Source: Bacteroidota bacterium (GTDB lineage: Bacteria; Bacteroidota; Bacteroidia; JAADEI01). From it: a DNA stretch of 15,010 nt. Numbering within the stretch: position 1 is the stretch's first letter; each line of letters starts with the position of its first letter. The DNA lies in NCBI GenBank assembly GCA_015490475.1, contig WFXT01000028.1:1-15010 (forward strand), written 5' to 3'. Below, piece by piece: positions 1 through 7,154 of this stretch. The position numbers and the translations under genes were made by a program. Under the pieces are notes generated by a model, which was not told the DNA's origin, did no database searches, and saw nothing but the letters and a program-made list of their open reading frames with translations.

Positions 1-735
1 AATATTACTCCCACAAGATGCGACATACGAAGTGGTTCAATCGTTGTTAATGTGCGTGGTGGCTACGAGCCATACACTTTCTATTGGTCTATCGTCTCTA
101 ACAATGATTCTGCCATATATGGACTTTCGGAAGGAGTTTACTATCTGGTTGTTGAGGACAGTGCTCAATGCAGGGTTGAACATCAGTTTTATGTTCCCAC
201 ATATCCGACAACCAGAATTGACATCATTCCCGACACTATCAGGATTTTACAGGGACAACCTATGGTGTTTGAAGCCATTATTGGTGATGAAGCACCAGAC
301 TCTGTAGTACGATGGTATCCCGGAGAATTTTTCTTCCCAGATTCAATGTACACAACCACCTTTATCGCTAATGAACCTGGCGTTTACGATATTTATGCTG
401 TTCTAACCAACATTTATGGATGCAAGGACACTACTTTCGGTCGCGTGTATGTGCTTGAACCAATTGTTGATGCTCCAAATACTTTCACTCCCAATGGCGA
501 TGGAGTTAATGACATCTTTAGGCTGGTTGGCGCTAATGAAACGTGGGTAGTAGAAGAATTTCAAGTATTTGACCGATGGGGTAATTTAGTATTTCAAAAT
601 AACTATGAAGCAGAATGGGATGGCACATGCTTTGGAGCCCCTTGTGCAGAGGGTGTTTATGCCTACAAAGCCAGAATTCGGTTTCTTACAGGCGAAGTAA
701 AGGAAATAGTAGGAAATGTGGCATTGGTTAGATAA
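1..735 (+). CDS. SprB-repeat protein with T9SS type B (CHU_C) sorting domain, 3' part
   Basis: This is the C-terminal 244 residues of a larger secreted protein; the frame is open to base 1 with no credible start, so the gene begins upstream. Three parts are visible. Bases about 40-200 encode a SprB-type repeat (GGYEPYTFYW, then LSEGVYYLVVEDSAQC). Bases about 210-465 encode an Ig/PKD-like beta domain. Bases about 466-732 encode the gliding-motility-associated C-terminal domain, with the signature NTFTPNGDGVND, then FDRWGNLVF, WDG, EGVYAYKA and a final NVALVR. In Bacteroidota this domain directs proteins through the outer membrane by the type IX secretion system, so the product should be a surface or adhesin-like protein. 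The stop overlaps the next gene by 20 bases, and that gene is a PorP/SprF protein, the usual partner of type B cargo. The sorting call is firm; the ligand of the protein is unknown. Confidence 0.93.
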   Translation, partial: NITPTRCDIRSGSIVVNVRGGYEPYTFYWSIVSNNDSAIYGLSEGVYYLVVEDSAQCRVEHQFYVPTYPTTRIDIIPDTIRILQGQPMVFEAIIGDEAPDSVVRWYPGEFFFPDSMYTTTFIANEPGVYDIYAVLTNIYGCKDTTFGRVYVLEPIVDAPNTFTPNGDGVNDIFRLVGANETWVVEEFQVFDRWGNLVFQNNYEAEWDGTCFGAPCAEGVYAYKARIRFLTGEVKEIVGNVALVR

Positions 736-1735
736 GCAGTTAAAATGTCTTGTTTGTTTAATACTTTTTTTCTTTTCTCTACCAACAACTGCACAAGAAA
801 TTCACTTTTCTCAAAATCAGGCAGTTCCTTTATATGCCAATCCTGCTTTAACCGGAGTTTTTAACGGTTTGTTTAGATTGTCTGCAGTATGGCGCTATCA
901 ATGGTTCAATCTTGTTCCTTATCATACTGCTGGTGTGGGACTTGACTTCAATCTAAATAGGGTTGGCATTGGAGCTTGGTTCTATCGGGATGTAATGGGA
1001 GATGTTAACATGGGCTTTACAAATATGCAGCTCTCTCTTTCTTACCTACACATTCCACCTCGTAACCAAAAAAATGCTCTGATAGCAGGAATAAGCTTTG
1101 CGTACACTTACATCGGGCTTGATGTTGCCAGTGTGGTGTTGCCAGAACAATGGGACCCTATAGCTAAAACCTTCAATAGACCTCCTTTAGAGGTTATTGA
1201 TGACCAACGGGGCTTTTTTAGAATGCATGTCGGAGTTGCCTACACCACAGAAATAACTGAGGACTTTAAGCTTCTTTTCGGTGGCTCAATTAACAATGCA
1301 TATAGTGGGAATGCCTCTCTTCTAAATCAGGAAGTATATAAATTTCCTATTAGATATGGATTTCATGCTTATGGAGAGATTAAAACATGGAAAGGAGACT
1401 GGACATTTTTGCCAAGTGCCTGGCTATGGTATCAACCCCCTCATGTTCAACTTGTTGCAGGAACGTTCCTGCGAAAAACCAGAATCAGGGACTACCATTA
1501 TGGCGTCAGGAGATTGCCTGTGTTTCTTGACTTCGGATTGTTCTACAGAACAAGCACAGAATTAGTACCGGTTGTTAGAGTTATAATTGGAGACCTGCAA
1601 CTGGGTTTTAGTTTTGACTTTCCGTTGTCTGCTATTTCCAGAACAACAAGATATCTCGGCGGTCCAGAGATTACTCTCATCCTCATAAGGGGGAACAAGC
1701 CGGGTCCCGGTAAGTTGCCCTGTCCAGAAACATAG
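716..1735 (+). CDS. PorP/SprF family type IX secretion outer-membrane protein
   Basis: Full-length protein of 339 residues. Residues about 10-26 form a hydrophobic signal peptide with likely cleavage after TTA. The mature start QEIHFSQNQAVPLYANPALTG is the PorP/SprF signature (F-S-Q, then NPA-x-TG). The rest alternates aromatic and polar residues as in an outer-membrane beta-barrel, and the end, LPCPET, recalls the short CP-containing tail common in this family. The ATG at 716 lies inside the end of the upstream gene and no other ATG precedes the signal peptide; AGGAAA at 701-706 could serve as ribosome binding site. Known family members (PorP of Porphyromonas, SprF of Flavobacterium) are needed to secrete or hold particular cargo. 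Gene order suggests this one serves the SprB-like protein encoded just before it. It is probably a paralogue dedicated to that cargo rather than the core PorP. Confidence 0.93.
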   Translation: MWHWLDKQLKCLVCLILFFFSLPTTAQEIHFSQNQAVPLYANPALTGVFNGLFRLSAVWRYQWFNLVPYHTAGVGLDFNLNRVGIGAWFYRDVMGDVNMGFTNMQLSLSYLHIPPRNQKNALIAGISFAYTYIGLDVASVVLPEQWDPIAKTFNRPPLEVIDDQRGFFRMHVGVAYTTEITEDFKLLFGGSINNAYSGNASLLNQEVYKFPIRYGFHAYGEIKTWKGDWTFLPSAWLWYQPPHVQLVAGTFLRKTRIRDYHYGVRRLPVFLDFGLFYRTSTELVPVVRVIIGDLQLGFSFDFPLSAISRTTRYLGGPEITLILIRGNKPGPGKLPCPET

Positions 1736-1776
1736 TAGGGTTTTGTAATTTTAAAGACGCAAAAATTAAAGTAATT

Positions 1777-2997
1777 ATGCTTCGGGATATAAAAAGGGCA
1801 ATTACTTTGCCCGTAATTGTATCAGCACTAGGCTATTTTGTTGACATCTTTGATTTAGTGTTATTCGGAATGTTGAGAATAGACAGTTTGAGGGATTTGG
1901 GGCTTTCTGAAGAAGAAATTTTAACTCAAGGGGAGACGATTTTAAGCCTTCAGATGTTGGGGTTTTTGCTCGGTGGAATATTGTGGGGCGTTCTGGGTGA
2001 CAAGCTGGGAAGAAAACAAATCTTGTTCGGTTCTATAGCCCTTTATTCCATAGCCAACATAGCAAATGCTTTTGTTAATGACCTTGTTTCATACAACATA
2101 ATAAGATTCTTTGCTGGATTGGGGCTGGCTGGCGAATTGGGTGCTGCCGTTACTCTGGTTTCAGAACTACTGGACAAAGAAATAAGGGGATACGGCACTA
2201 TGATAGTAGCCAGTGTTGGATTACTCGGGGCGGTGGCAGCCGGATTGTTAGCAAACACATTCCATTGGCGAGTGATGTATTTCATAGGTGGTGTTTTAGG
2301 ATTATTACTACTTGTAGCTCGTGCCAGAGTGCTTGAATCTTCTATGTTTGAAAAGGCAAAGACTATGAATGTTAAACGAGGTGATTTCCTTTCTCTTTTC
2401 ACTTCACTGGATAGATTCAGTCGTTACATAAGGGTTATCCTTGTTGGGGTCCCCATATGGTATGCAGTAGCAATTCTTGTTATCTTCTCACCTGAACTTT
2501 CACAACAATTGGGTGTTAAAGGTGAAGTTAATGTTAAATGGGCTATAATGTGGACATACTTAGGCGTTGCAGTAGGGGATGTTATCAGTGGAACACTTAG
2601 TCAAATACTGAAAAGCAGAAAACGGGCAGTAATTGTTTTCCTTATTTTCCTATCACTGGTCGTAATTACGTACTTATTATCAAGAGGAATTCATGTCAAT
2701 TGGCTGTATGTTCTAATGTTTTTGCTTGGTGTTGGCACAGGATATTGGGCAGTTTTCATAACTATTGCAGCGGAATTATTCGGCACTAATTTGCGCGCCA
2801 CTGTCGCAACAACCAGTCCCAATTTTGTTAGGGGTTCGGTAGCACTCATTACGCCTGCATTCCAGTTCTTAAGGGAAGATTTTGGGATGATCTATGCCGC
2901 TGCTATAATTGGAATAGTGGTCATATCACTTGCCTTCATTAGCATATTAACTTTGGAAGAGACCTACGGTAAAGACCTTGACTTCGTGGAAAAATAG
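1777..2997 (+). CDS. MFS transporter (metabolite:H+ symporter type)
   Basis: A 406-residue polytopic membrane protein with about twelve hydrophobic segments, the normal length for the major facilitator superfamily. Motif A is clear at residues 71-80 (GVLGDKLGRK) in the loop between helices 2 and 3. RFFAGLGLAGELG (110-122) matches the helix 4 motif of the sugar and metabolite/proton symporter branch, and two acidic residues lie in helix 1 (FVDIFD, 22-27). In the second half, AELFGTNLRATVATTSP resembles the conserved loop of the same branch. The substrate cannot be read from the sequence; organic acids, osmolytes or sugars are all possible. The gene starts 41 bases after the PorP/SprF gene and its stop lies 2 bases before the next start, so it is likely co-transcribed with the helix-hairpin-helix gene, although no functional link is obvious. 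Confidence 0.9.
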   Translation: MLRDIKRAITLPVIVSALGYFVDIFDLVLFGMLRIDSLRDLGLSEEEILTQGETILSLQMLGFLLGGILWGVLGDKLGRKQILFGSIALYSIANIANAFVNDLVSYNIIRFFAGLGLAGELGAAVTLVSELLDKEIRGYGTMIVASVGLLGAVAAGLLANTFHWRVMYFIGGVLGLLLLVARARVLESSMFEKAKTMNVKRGDFLSLFTSLDRFSRYIRVILVGVPIWYAVAILVIFSPELSQQLGVKGEVNVKWAIMWTYLGVAVGDVISGTLSQILKSRKRAVIVFLIFLSLVVITYLLSRGIHVNWLYVLMFLLGVGTGYWAVFITIAAELFGTNLRATVATTSPNFVRGSVALITPAFQFLREDFGMIYAAAIIGIVVISLAFISILTLEETYGKDLDFVEK

Positions 2998-2999
2998 CC

Positions 3000-3587
3000 A
3001 TGGAAGAGCTGAAAGCACGTGGTGCAACACGCTGGATCACTGCATATACCAAAAACCTTATTATAGGTTTTGCTTTTCCTGTTTTTATAACAATTGCTTA
3101 TCAGACATACAAGCATTTTTCAAGAGATTCGTACAAATGCAGGTATTACAAGTTAATGGAAGACCCCTCATCATGGATAAATATAAATCATGTTTCAAGC
3201 GAAGAGTTAGCTTCTTCGCTTCCTATTTCACTACGCATGGCAAAAAAGATAGTCTCATATCGGGAACGGCTCGGTGGCTTCCATTCCGTAGAACAAATCA
3301 AAGAAGTTTCAGGCTGGAACATTCATGACCTACACTTCGCCCTAAATGTTCTGTATGTTGATTCAACATACAAACCACATTCGCTGAAACCATATTACAA
3401 AAGTCTTGTAAGACATCCCTACATAACTCCCCGAATGGCGTGGATTTTATCCAGACTGAGCAGAGCAAATAAGCTTCATTTATGGGAAGTTGTCCTTGTT
3501 GACTCACTCAAAGCATGTAATAAAGCCCTTGCACAAAAGTTGAAACCCTATTTGCAAGATATTATTCTCTCACATAGAGCAAAATAG
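3000..3587 (+). CDS. Membrane-anchored helix-hairpin-helix (ComEA-like) protein
   Basis: A 195-residue protein with a short basic N-terminus, one membrane segment at about 18-36, and then helix-hairpin-helix modules. The first is well formed at about 59-107: ININHVSSEELASSLPI, then MAKKIVSYRERLGGFHSVEQIKEVSGW. The second, at about 128-187 (PYYKSLVRHPYITPRMAWIL onwards), keeps the HPYI start of the module but not the glycine-rich hairpin. The layout resembles ComEA, the DNA receptor of natural transformation, and the multi-HhH proteins common in Bacteroidota, which are often annotated only by domain. DNA binding outside the inner membrane is therefore possible but unproven. The gene begins 2 bases after the MFS stop, and its last 26 bases overlap the convergent GroES-like gene. 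Confidence 0.8.
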   Translation: MEELKARGATRWITAYTKNLIIGFAFPVFITIAYQTYKHFSRDSYKCRYYKLMEDPSSWININHVSSEELASSLPISLRMAKKIVSYRERLGGFHSVEQIKEVSGWNIHDLHFALNVLYVDSTYKPHSLKPYYKSLVRHPYITPRMAWILSRLSRANKLHLWEVVLVDSLKACNKALAQKLKPYLQDIILSHRAK

Positions 3588-3918
3588 CATGATATGGCAC
3601 AATGAAAAAGGTTTCTCCATTAATGCTGATTTCTATTGAAAACTTCTGCAAGTAAACTACAATGTCTCCGACTTCCACTTCCAGTGGTATGTATTTACGT
3701 TCGGTTGCTGGTTTCCAGAATTCGTCTTCGTCATCATGTGTAGGAATCAATATTCCTGGACCTACACGTGCTACAATACCCATAGCGGTTTTCTCCTTTT
3801 CTTGCACAGTGGGTGGCAAAAACAGACCTCCAGGGGACCTGTCTCCAGCTTCTAAAGGCTTAACCAGAACTCTGTCCCCTACTATGTGTATATGCTTCAG
3901 TCTTGCTTTCAAATCCAT
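3562..3918 (-). CDS. GroES-like co-chaperone (Bacteroidota paralogue with insertion)
   Basis: A 118-residue chaperonin-10 fold protein. VGDRVLVKP (13-21) is the conserved GroES start, GDRSPGGLFLPPTVQEKEK (25-43) fits the mobile loop that contacts GroEL, and VARVGPG (49-55) and VEVGDIVVY (81-89) are the next GroES strands. Between them is an acidic insertion of about 20 residues (HDDEDEFWKPATERKY) that normal 97-residue GroES lacks. From memory, Bacteroidota carry a second GroES-like protein with just this insertion and ending FIVPxxxIL. The start is taken at the ATG at 3918, because the open frame upstream to 3996 encodes nothing GroES-like and runs into the divergent gene. No groEL is adjacent, so whether it caps GroEL or does something else is open. 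The 3' end overlaps the convergent HhH gene. Confidence 0.88.
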   Translation of the reverse strand: MDLKARLKHIHIVGDRVLVKPLEAGDRSPGGLFLPPTVQEKEKTAMGIVARVGPGILIPTHDDEDEFWKPATERKYIPLEVEVGDIVVYLQKFSIEISINGETFFIVPYHAILLYVRE

Positions 3919-3981
3919 AAGGCTAATATATGCAAAAACCATTGTTGAGCAAAAGTCGTAAATACACCTAAAATTAACCCA

Positions 3982-5466
3982 ATGAAACCCAAACAAATAA
4001 TCAAATTATATATTTCCACGTTTCTTCTACTTATACTACTATCCTTTGCCTATTTAACCCCAGAAAATTCCACGAGCACACCAAGGTCATGTTTGGATAA
4101 TATGAAACAAATTTTTGATAGTCTTGCTAAAGGCTATGCGAACACTAAAAATTGCTACTCCCTACCCCAAACCTTCGGCTTACTCCTACACATTACTTCA
4201 ATAGAAGCCACGGAAAAAGCCCTTTCAATAATAGCCCAAAAGCCTAATAAATTATATGAAACCCTGATTGACTCACTGAGTAAGAACTTAACGATTCACA
4301 AAGTATTGATTGCCAAAGGACCAGGCGATAACGGTTCATATAGAGCCATATTTCCCAAGGACAAAAGTGTTTATAAGTGTGTGTTCGATTCAGTAAGTGA
4401 ATTTCAGCATAACGGTGAACTATGGATTATTGCCACTGAGAGAAACGACGAGGAAGCTTTTATTATGATAACCAAATCCGAGTTTAAAAGATATGTCTTA
4501 CCAGTTAAAACATGTCAATTTAAATCACTCTTCATGAGAACATATCCCTTTGACACTTCTGTTTTCTCACCTTCAGCAGACTATATTTCAGGAACGTGCT
4601 GGGAAGCAAGGGCAAAATCAAAACACATTAACAGATTATATAAACACCTATTAGTTTTAAAGCCAAAGAATATAGTAAAGAGGATCAGGAAACTGGAAAA
4701 GATTGCTCACGATTCTTCTTTTAGCTCTCCAATTTACGATTCCATTTTTCAGTTAAAACAATACTTAGATTCAATTTTGTACATACGTATTGATAGTGCT
4801 TTCAAATATTCAGAACGATACAGAAAATTGCTTGAAAAGGCAGCACATGATGCTATAGAAAAGGGATATTCTTGTGAGGACTTAAATAAATGGATTGCTA
4901 AATTTATCTCTCCTCAAATGGCACTTGCCATTGCGAGAAAATACAAAGTATATGGATTTTGTAGCATGGATAATTCTCCTCTTAGACATCTTTCACAAGT
5001 TTCATGGCTCGCTTGCGAGTCTGGAAACTATGGTGTATTCCTAAAATCCTTCTACCTGCTTTTTAACGACTACGTCTATAGGTTTGCTGATGCCTCATAT
5101 GCATGGTCAAGAAGAACCCTCCCTATACAAACTATTGAACAATTAATGGGAGACAGAAGCGTCGCTTTCCTAATAGGAAGTTGCTTAGCCATTGATACTA
5201 TTAAAGGATATTCAACGTGCAATTATAGAAGAATAGGACAAGCAATTAAAAATTCTGCTTATGAAGGTTATCTCCTAAATTCTTTTACTGCACTACTACA
5301 AGACGACAGTCTTGATCCATATAACGCATCCCTCATCATGTTCTCACTACTCTGGTATAAAAATTATTTCAGACACTTTGATTCCAGTTATGTTGACACT
5401 CTTAATATAGGAAAGATTATTCCTCCATCTATTGAAGGCATCTTTAAAGACCTTATCAGCGACTAA
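3982..5466 (+). CDS. Exported or membrane-anchored protein of unknown function
   Basis: I do not recognise this 494-residue protein. It starts with a basic tip and a hydrophobic stretch (about residues 8-24) that could be a signal peptide or N-terminal anchor; there is no lipobox. The rest has no other membrane segment and is rich in Lys, Ser, Tyr and predicted helix. About ten cysteines are scattered through the mature part (for example SCLDN near 37, GTCWEA near 206, STCNY near 412), which would suit disulphides in the periplasm. No sorting domain of type A or B is present at the C-terminus. It is divergent from the GroES-like gene, with 63 bases between the starts, and ends one base before the convergent tRNA-Thr. 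Base composition resembles its neighbours, so there is no sign of recent transfer. The reading frame is long, begins with a plausible export signal and is clearly coding. Confidence 0.8.
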   Translation: MKPKQIIKLYISTFLLLILLSFAYLTPENSTSTPRSCLDNMKQIFDSLAKGYANTKNCYSLPQTFGLLLHITSIEATEKALSIIAQKPNKLYETLIDSLSKNLTIHKVLIAKGPGDNGSYRAIFPKDKSVYKCVFDSVSEFQHNGELWIIATERNDEEAFIMITKSEFKRYVLPVKTCQFKSLFMRTYPFDTSVFSPSADYISGTCWEARAKSKHINRLYKHLLVLKPKNIVKRIRKLEKIAHDSSFSSPIYDSIFQLKQYLDSILYIRIDSAFKYSERYRKLLEKAAHDAIEKGYSCEDLNKWIAKFISPQMALAIARKYKVYGFCSMDNSPLRHLSQVSWLACESGNYGVFLKSFYLLFNDYVYRFADASYAWSRRTLPIQTIEQLMGDRSVAFLIGSCLAIDTIKGYSTCNYRRIGQAIKNSAYEGYLLNSFTALLQDDSLDPYNASLIMFSLLWYKNYFRHFDSSYVDTLNIGKIIPPSIEGIFKDLISD

Positions 5467-5467
5467 G

Positions 5468-5539
5468 AGCCAGCGACGGGGATTGAACCCGTGACCTCCG
5501 CCTTACCAAGGCGGCGCTCTGCCACTGAGCTACGCTGGC
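5468..5539 (-). tRNA. tRNA-Thr (anticodon GGT)
   Basis: On the minus strand the 72 bases fold as a full cloverleaf. The acceptor stem is GCCAGCG paired with CGCTGGC, the D arm contains GCTC...GAGC, the anticodon stem CCGCC/GGCGG closes the loop TTGGTAA, and the T arm is ACGGG-TTCAATC-CCCGT. The anticodon GGT occupies 5507-5505 and reads ACC and ACT. The discriminator base is T and no CCA is encoded, so the CCA end must be added by the nucleotidyltransferase. The 5' end lies 52 bases downstream of the galE stop on the same strand, so it could be read from galE transcripts or from its own promoter; no clear promoter is visible. Confidence 0.97.
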
Positions 5540-5591
5540 ATCATTCCTACATGCGTTCCTTAAAACACTTTATCCTTAGAAAAAAGTTTCC

Positions 5592-6692
5592 CTATCTTTC
5601 TTCGCCTAACGCCACTGCCGATGAATATTTCCTTGGAAATTTGCTGTCCAATTTGCTTCTGAAATATGGCGTATTTTCCATTACCAGATGCCATTTCCAT
5701 GCATCTACAACCATTTCCTTCACTGTGCGTTTAGGCTCCCACCCCAGCACCTCTTTCGCTTTTTCTCCGGATGCATACACCGCAATTACATCTCCTTCTC
5801 TGCGTGGACCAAAGGAATATGGCACCTTAACACCATTATACTCTTCAAAAGCCTTGATTATTTCCAGAACAGTTAATCCATCTCCAGTTCCGAGGTTGAA
5901 CACTTCATATTCAGGTTCGTTATCAATCAACCAGTTCATTGCGAGGACATGTGCTTCTGCAAGGTCCATGATATGTATGTAATCCCTAATCGGAGTCCCA
6001 TCGCGAGTAGGATAATCACTTCCAAAGATGGTTATTTCAGGCAGCCTGCCAGCAACAGAGAGAGTTATTCGGGGAAATAAATTTTCTGGTTCCCCAACCA
6101 GAGCTTCTCCAATCTGATAGGTTGGGTGTGATCCAACAGGGTTAAAATAACGTAGAGAGACAACCTTCAATTTCCCACTATAATGTGCAAGGTCTTTCAG
6201 TATATACTCAGCGATTTGTTTAGTTCTTCCATAGGGGGACTCTGCTTCTTCAAAGGGCAGGTCTTCTGTAACAGGAAGTTTTGAAGCATTGCCATATACC
6301 GAACATGACGATGAAAATAAGAAATATTTAATCCCAGTGTCTTCTATTGCCTTCAATAAGTTAAGCAATCCCACAACATTGTTGTAAAAATATGGCAATG
6401 GCTTTCTGACCGATTCTGGAACATATTTATAAGCTGCAAAATGAACAACCCCTTTTGCATCGGAATGTTTATTAATAGCCCTTTGTGTGTCCTGTAAATT
6501 CCTCAAATCCACCGATTCAAGAGGGATATGGCGTCCAACAATATTTTGAACCCGTCTCCATATTTCAGGGTCAGCCCTCTCCATATTATCTATGCAAACC
6601 ACATCATAACCTGCTTTCACTAACTCAACCACTGTGTGAGAACCAATATATCCGGCACCACCTGTTACTATTAGCTTTCCTCTATCTGACAT
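5592..6692 (-). CDS. galE: UDP-glucose 4-epimerase
   Basis: A 366-residue extended short-chain dehydrogenase that should interconvert UDP-glucose and UDP-galactose in the cytoplasm, supplying sugars for surface polysaccharide or the Leloir pathway. The NAD-binding Rossmann motif TGGAGYIGSH lies at 10-19. The catalytic set is SSSCSVYG (127-134) with Y154 and K158 in SPYGRTK. Further GalE features are FAAYKYVPESVRKPLPYF (the loop after beta 4), LRYFNPVGSHP and the DGTPIRDYIHIMDLAEAH block. Family members are usually near 340 residues; here about 25 extra residues follow the normal end (after DAWKWHLV). The ATG at 6692 gives four residues before the first beta strand, which is normal. The start is divergent from the small gene at 6756, with 63 bases between. 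UDP-GalNAc epimerase activity cannot be excluded from sequence alone. Confidence 0.95.
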   Translation of the reverse strand: MSDRGKLIVTGGAGYIGSHTVVELVKAGYDVVCIDNMERADPEIWRRVQNIVGRHIPLESVDLRNLQDTQRAINKHSDAKGVVHFAAYKYVPESVRKPLPYFYNNVVGLLNLLKAIEDTGIKYFLFSSSCSVYGNASKLPVTEDLPFEEAESPYGRTKQIAEYILKDLAHYSGKLKVVSLRYFNPVGSHPTYQIGEALVGEPENLFPRITLSVAGRLPEITIFGSDYPTRDGTPIRDYIHIMDLAEAHVLAMNWLIDNEPEYEVFNLGTGDGLTVLEIIKAFEEYNGVKVPYSFGPRREGDVIAVYASGEKAKEVLGWEPKRTVKEMVVDAWKWHLVMENTPYFRSKLDSKFPRKYSSAVALGEER

Positions 6693-6755
6693 TTAGCGAA
6701 CAAAATTTGCATAGATAACGTATTATACATAGACCGAAGTATAATCACATGAGCT

Positions 6756-7154
6756 ATGCTTAAAGACATTGATTTTCCTGTTGGCAGAGATGTGGAAGTC
6801 TTCGCAATGGAAATAGATGATAAAGCAGATGGCAAATGGTGGAAAGTTTTTATTATCAACAAAGGGAAGAAACCTCTGGAAAACGTGTTGATCTCTTCTG
6901 TTGCATACGATGAATTCGGAAGACAAAAATCACAGGTTTTCAGATATCACATTGAAGTTCTTGGAAGTGGTGAATACGCCCCCCTTGATGTGCTAACTCC
7001 AGAATTGCAAGCCCTCTTGAATGAATATTTCATATCCTATTGGCAGGACGGAATACTTTATGAACGACGTCTTACATTTCCAGCTCATCACTTCCTTAAA
7101 GACAATGAAGTGGACATACCCATTCCCGGTGCAAAGGGCATCTTTGCAATATGA
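6756..7154 (+). CDS. Small conserved Bacteroidota protein of unknown function
   Basis: A 132-residue soluble protein, apparently cytosolic, with no signal peptide or membrane segment. Recognisable stretches are KWWKVFIINKGKKPLENVLI, SSVAYDEFGRQ and LLNEYFISYWQDGILYERR. From memory these match a small Bacteroidota family (typically W-x-V-Y-L-I-N, then V-S-S-x-G-Y, then N-E-Y-W-V-S) that some databases label, without good reason, as phenylalanyl-tRNA synthetase alpha subunit; nothing here resembles a synthetase catalytic domain. The last four bases overlap the next start (ATGA at 7151-7154), so its translation is probably coupled to the pseudouridine synthase, which hints at an RNA- or ribosome-related role. 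That hint is inference from gene order only. Confidence 0.8.
   Translation: MLKDIDFPVGRDVEVFAMEIDDKADGKWWKVFIINKGKKPLENVLISSVAYDEFGRQKSQVFRYHIEVLGSGEYAPLDVLTPELQALLNEYFISYWQDGILYERRLTFPAHHFLKDNEVDIPIPGAKGIFAI

Noticed and set aside
1746..1753. TAATTTTA before the MFS gene as a -7 box
   Set aside because: Lacks the final G of TAnnTTTG and no -33 element fits; the gene may be read from the upstream operon.
3662..3961. 99-codon plus-strand open frame opposite the GroES-like gene
   Set aside because: Ser/Pro-rich low-information product, antisense to a recognised protein.
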